A stretch of 24,933 nt of DNA, taken from Alphaproteobacteria bacterium. Its GTDB lineage: Bacteria; Pseudomonadota; Alphaproteobacteria; UBA6615. Made by a program: the position numbers and the translations under genes. The notes beneath the pieces are model-generated. The model worked only from the letters and a program-made list of their open reading frames with translations. It ran no database searches and was not told the DNA's origin. The stretch covers positions 1-24,933 of the forward strand of contig JABDJY010000416.1 in NCBI GenBank assembly GCA_013003285.1. Direction: 5' to 3'. This document shows, piece after piece, positions 23,085-24,933 of the stretch (its first letter is position 1; each line of letters opens with the position of its first letter).

Positions 23085-23600
23085 TTAATACTGGAATTCG
23101 TCGGGCAGGATGCCCCACAGCACGTCCTGCGGCATCCAACCGGTAATGCGGTGGCTGTCGACGGTGATGCGGCACCACCCCTCTTCGCAACCCATCAAGC
23201 TGGCGATTACGCCGGGTTCGACGAAGGCGGCAATTTGTGCGGCTTTGCTGGGCTCGCGGTAAATCCGGTCTTCCCGGCCAGCGATCGACACGGTGCGCTT
23301 GCCTGACAATAGCGATTTATGGATCCAGCCCGACGTGCCGTCTTGCGTGCGTACCTGCCGCCAACCTCCGAACTCGCCCACGATCTTGATGGGCAGTTCG
23401 GCGCGCGTATACACCCAATCGATGGGATAGCGGCGGCCCGGCCCGGTGCGCAGATTCACCGCGTCGGCGCGTAGGCTGACGAAGCGCGGCAGCGGCTGGC
23501 CGCTTTCCGATTGCGCGGCAGCCGGCCCGGCGGCAAACAACAGTGCGGCGGCGAGTACGCCCCCTAGCCAGCGCGCTGATATGGTATTCGGCAAATTCAT
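23085..23600 (-). CDS. Exported bacterial SH3-domain protein
   Basis: Periplasmic protein of 171 residues with two SH3-like modules. Residues 1-29 form a signal peptide (basic start, hydrophobic LGGVLAAALLFAAG core, AAA|Q cleavage site). The first SH3-like module is at about 40-100 (VSLRADAVNLRTGPGRRYP, later GWIHKSLL). The second, at about 105-165, has REDRIYREPS, GCEEGWCRI and GWMPQDVLWG; the two nearby cysteines, C138 and C143, could form a disulfide. Such proteins are thought to bind peptidoglycan or envelope partners; the ligand is unknown. The frame is open upstream of 23600, but only this ATG puts the signal peptide at the N-terminus. It converges with DUF3501 (34-base gap) and diverges from the dehydrogenase gene. 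Confidence 0.85.
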   Translation of the reverse strand: MNLPNTISARWLGGVLAAALLFAAGPAAAQSESGQPLPRFVSLRADAVNLRTGPGRRYPIDWVYTRAELPIKIVGEFGGWRQVRTQDGTSGWIHKSLLSGKRTVSIAGREDRIYREPSKAAQIAAFVEPGVIASLMGCEEGWCRITVDSHRITGWMPQDVLWGILPDEFQY

Positions 23601-23766
23601 GGTTAATAGCCCTACATAATTTATCCCCAGCGGGTCAAGTATTTGATTTAATTCATTATTGCTGTGCGCCTTGCGTCCCCCTACCCAACGCGGATAAATG
23701 ATCCGGTGCGGCGCGGACGACATTGAGGGTCGCTCGGTATAAAAGCACCGGCACGCGAAGGGGGCT
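23601..23766. promoter_or_regulatory. Divergent intergenic region
   Basis: 166 bases between the SH3 gene and the dehydrogenase gene. TATAAA at 23738-23743 is a plausible -10 box for the rightward gene but lacks a good -35. An inverted repeat CGGAT/ATCCG with a five-base centre lies at 23691-23705 and could be an operator. Leftward, a TTGACC on the minus strand is followed by TATGTA at only 14 bases. No firm promoter can be assigned. Confidence 0.35.
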
Positions 23767-24753
23767 ATGGCAGCTAGCAAACCATTGGTAATCGTCACGC
23801 GCAAACTTCCCGAGGCGACTGAGATGCGCCTGAAGGAGTTGTTCGACGCGCAGCTGAACGATGACGATAAGCCCATGAGCCAAGATCAGCTCATGGACGC
23901 CGTGCGCGTGGCGGATGTGCTGGTGCCGACCGTGACCGACCGCATATCGGCCGAGGTGATCGCGGCCGCCGGCGACCGGCTGAAGCTGATCGCCAATTAC
24001 GGCAATGGGGTCGACAATATCGATCTACGCTCGGCCCGCGAAAAAGGCATCACCGTCACCAACACGCCGGGTGTATTGACCGAAGATACCGCCGACATGA
24101 CCATGGCGCTGATCCTCGCCGTACCGCGACGTCTCTATGAGGGCGCGCAAGTGATCCGCTCGGGCGCGTGGACCGGCTGGTCGCCCACCTTCCTGCCGGG
24201 GCACCGTATCTGGGGTAAGCGTTTGGGCATTATCGGCATGGGCCACATCGGCACCGCGGTGGCGCGCCGGGCCCGCGGCTTCGGCCTCAAGATCCACTAC
24301 CATAACCGGCGGCCCGCCCATCCCGATCTGGAAGCCGAATTAGAGGCGACCTATTGGGACTCCCTCGACCAGATGCTGGCGCGCGTCGATATCGTCTCGG
24401 TCAATTGCCCGCACACGCCGGCGACGTTCCATCTGTTGTCGCGCCGCCGCCTCGAACTGCTGCAGCCCCATTGCTATGTGGTCAACACCTCGCGCGGCGA
24501 GGTCATCGACGAGCGCGCTCTGGGCGACCTGATCGCCGATGGCCGCATCGCCGGCGCCGGGCTCGATGTGTTCGAACACGAACCGGCGGTCGATCCCCGC
24601 CTGACCGCCGCCGACAATGTCATCCTGCTGCCCCATCTGGGGTCGGCCACCATCGAAGGCCGGCGCGAGATGGGCGAGAAGGTCGCCATCAACATCCAGA
24701 CCTTCGTCGACGGCCACACCCCACCCGACCGGGTGCTGGAGACGATGTATTAG
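23767..24753 (+). CDS. D-2-hydroxyacid dehydrogenase (glyoxylate reductase-like)
   Basis: NAD(P)-dependent reductase of the D-isomer-specific 2-hydroxyacid dehydrogenase family, 328 residues. The Rossmann motif GMGHIG is at 157-162. The catalytic set is complete: R243 in NTSRGEVIDE, E272 in FEHEP and H290 in LLPHLGSAT. The substrate loop NYGNGVDNID at 77-86 resembles glyoxylate/hydroxypyruvate reductases (GyaR/GhrB type), which interconvert glyoxylate and glycolate or hydroxypyruvate and glycerate. The exact substrate cannot be fixed from sequence. An AAGGGGG lies just before ATG 23767. It is probably monocistronic, converging with a minus-strand gene at the window end. No neighbour supplies pathway context, though the Fe-S protein upstream belongs to a superfamily that includes glycolate oxidase subunits. 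Confidence 0.88.
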   Translation: MAASKPLVIVTRKLPEATEMRLKELFDAQLNDDDKPMSQDQLMDAVRVADVLVPTVTDRISAEVIAAAGDRLKLIANYGNGVDNIDLRSAREKGITVTNTPGVLTEDTADMTMALILAVPRRLYEGAQVIRSGAWTGWSPTFLPGHRIWGKRLGIIGMGHIGTAVARRARGFGLKIHYHNRRPAHPDLEAELEATYWDSLDQMLARVDIVSVNCPHTPATFHLLSRRRLELLQPHCYVVNTSRGEVIDERALGDLIADGRIAGAGLDVFEHEPAVDPRLTAADNVILLPHLGSATIEGRREMGEKVAINIQTFVDGHTPPDRVLETMY

Positions 24754-24791
24754 GCTGACCTTCTCCAGGCCTGTCCCATCCTGCCAAAACG

Positions 24792-24933
24792 TCAATGCCC
24801 ACCGTGCGCGTCGCCCTTCATGTTGTGCGGGCTGTCGCCGCTTGGGATCTTGGCAGGGGCGGTGGGCGCATAGCCGCGCAGGTTTTTATAGGCCGCGGTC
24901 TGTTCGGTGGTGAGCAGTGGCGGTGTCTTGAAA
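24792..24933 (-). CDS. 3' end of an unidentified minus-strand gene
   Basis: An open frame on the minus strand runs from the window edge to a TGA at 24794-24792, giving the last 46 residues of a protein. The piece contains LLTTEQTAAYKNLRGYAP and ends MKGDAHGGH, a His/Gly-rich tail. Codon use matches the neighbours, and the downstream gap to the convergent dehydrogenase gene is only 38 bases, both consistent with a real gene. I do not recognise the family; the His-containing tail could be metal-binding, but that is speculation. Confidence 0.55.
   Translation of the reverse strand, partial: FKTPPLLTTEQTAAYKNLRGYAPTAPAKIPSGDSPHNMKGDAHGGH

Noticed and set aside
23601..23876. Longer SH3 protein starting at 23876
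   Set aside because: The extra 92 residues overlap the divergent dehydrogenase gene and would bury the signal peptide inside the protein.
1..24933. CRISPR arrays, transposases, phage genes, tRNA or rRNA genes
   Set aside because: None seen on either strand; gene density and order are those of a conserved chromosomal core region.

Overview
The window is a GC-rich chromosomal segment of an alphaproteobacterium, most likely near the Rhodospirillales; the genus cannot be told from the sequence. The main clues are an Irr-type Fur-family regulator with its HHH motif, beside fabA-fabB-fabI. The housekeeping order miaB-phoH-ybeY-corC-lnt, metK-trmB, rimP-nusA-ylxR-infB-rbfA-truB-rpsO-pnp points the same way. 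I see no insertion sequence, phage gene, CRISPR array, tRNA or rRNA, and no clearly broken gene. Genes are cut only at the two window edges.

Layout: (1) 1-4858, + strand: the 3' end of miaB, then phoH, ybeY, corC and lnt, a compact RNA-maturation and envelope operon. miaB/phoH and phoH/ybeY both join through a TTGA overlap. (2) 5013-6917, + strand: metK and trmB. (3) 6918-7102: a structured leader before rimP, with a promoter, a GTAA-loop hairpin, a strong intrinsic terminator, a second hairpin and a 9-codon mini-ORF whose stop overlaps the rimP start. (4) 7103-16838, + strand: the transcription-translation operon rimP, nusA, ylxR-L7Ae fusion, infB, rbfA, truB, rpsO and pnp, ending in a perfect terminator. 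(5) 16915-19557, - strand: fabA-fabB-fabI, transcribed toward pnp. (6) 19837-20286, + strand: irr, divergent from fabA. (7) 20333-23050, + strand: an Irr-box-like operator and promoter, then a rubredoxin-less rubrerythrin, a GlpC/Hdr-like Fe-S protein and a DUF3501 protein. (8) 23085-24933: an exported SH3-domain protein (-), a D-2-hydroxyacid dehydrogenase (+) and the 3' end of an unknown gene (-).

The most interesting part is 19837-23050. A haem/iron-status regulator sits directly upstream of a near-consensus Irr operator. That operator abuts the -35 box of a small di-iron peroxidase-like gene. Next come a multi-cluster Fe-S protein with eight ferredoxin-type cysteines plus two CCG domains, and a DUF3501 protein of unknown function. 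A long hairpin and a separate promoter lie between the rubrerythrin and the Fe-S gene, so the pair is probably tunable independently. I propose an iron-regulated peroxide-defence or iron-handling redox module in which the Fe-S protein replaces the missing rubredoxin as electron donor. This is inference from domains and gene order, not demonstrated.

The second point of interest is the rimP leader, which looks like a combined transcription-attenuation and translational-coupling device controlling the whole rimP-pnp operon.
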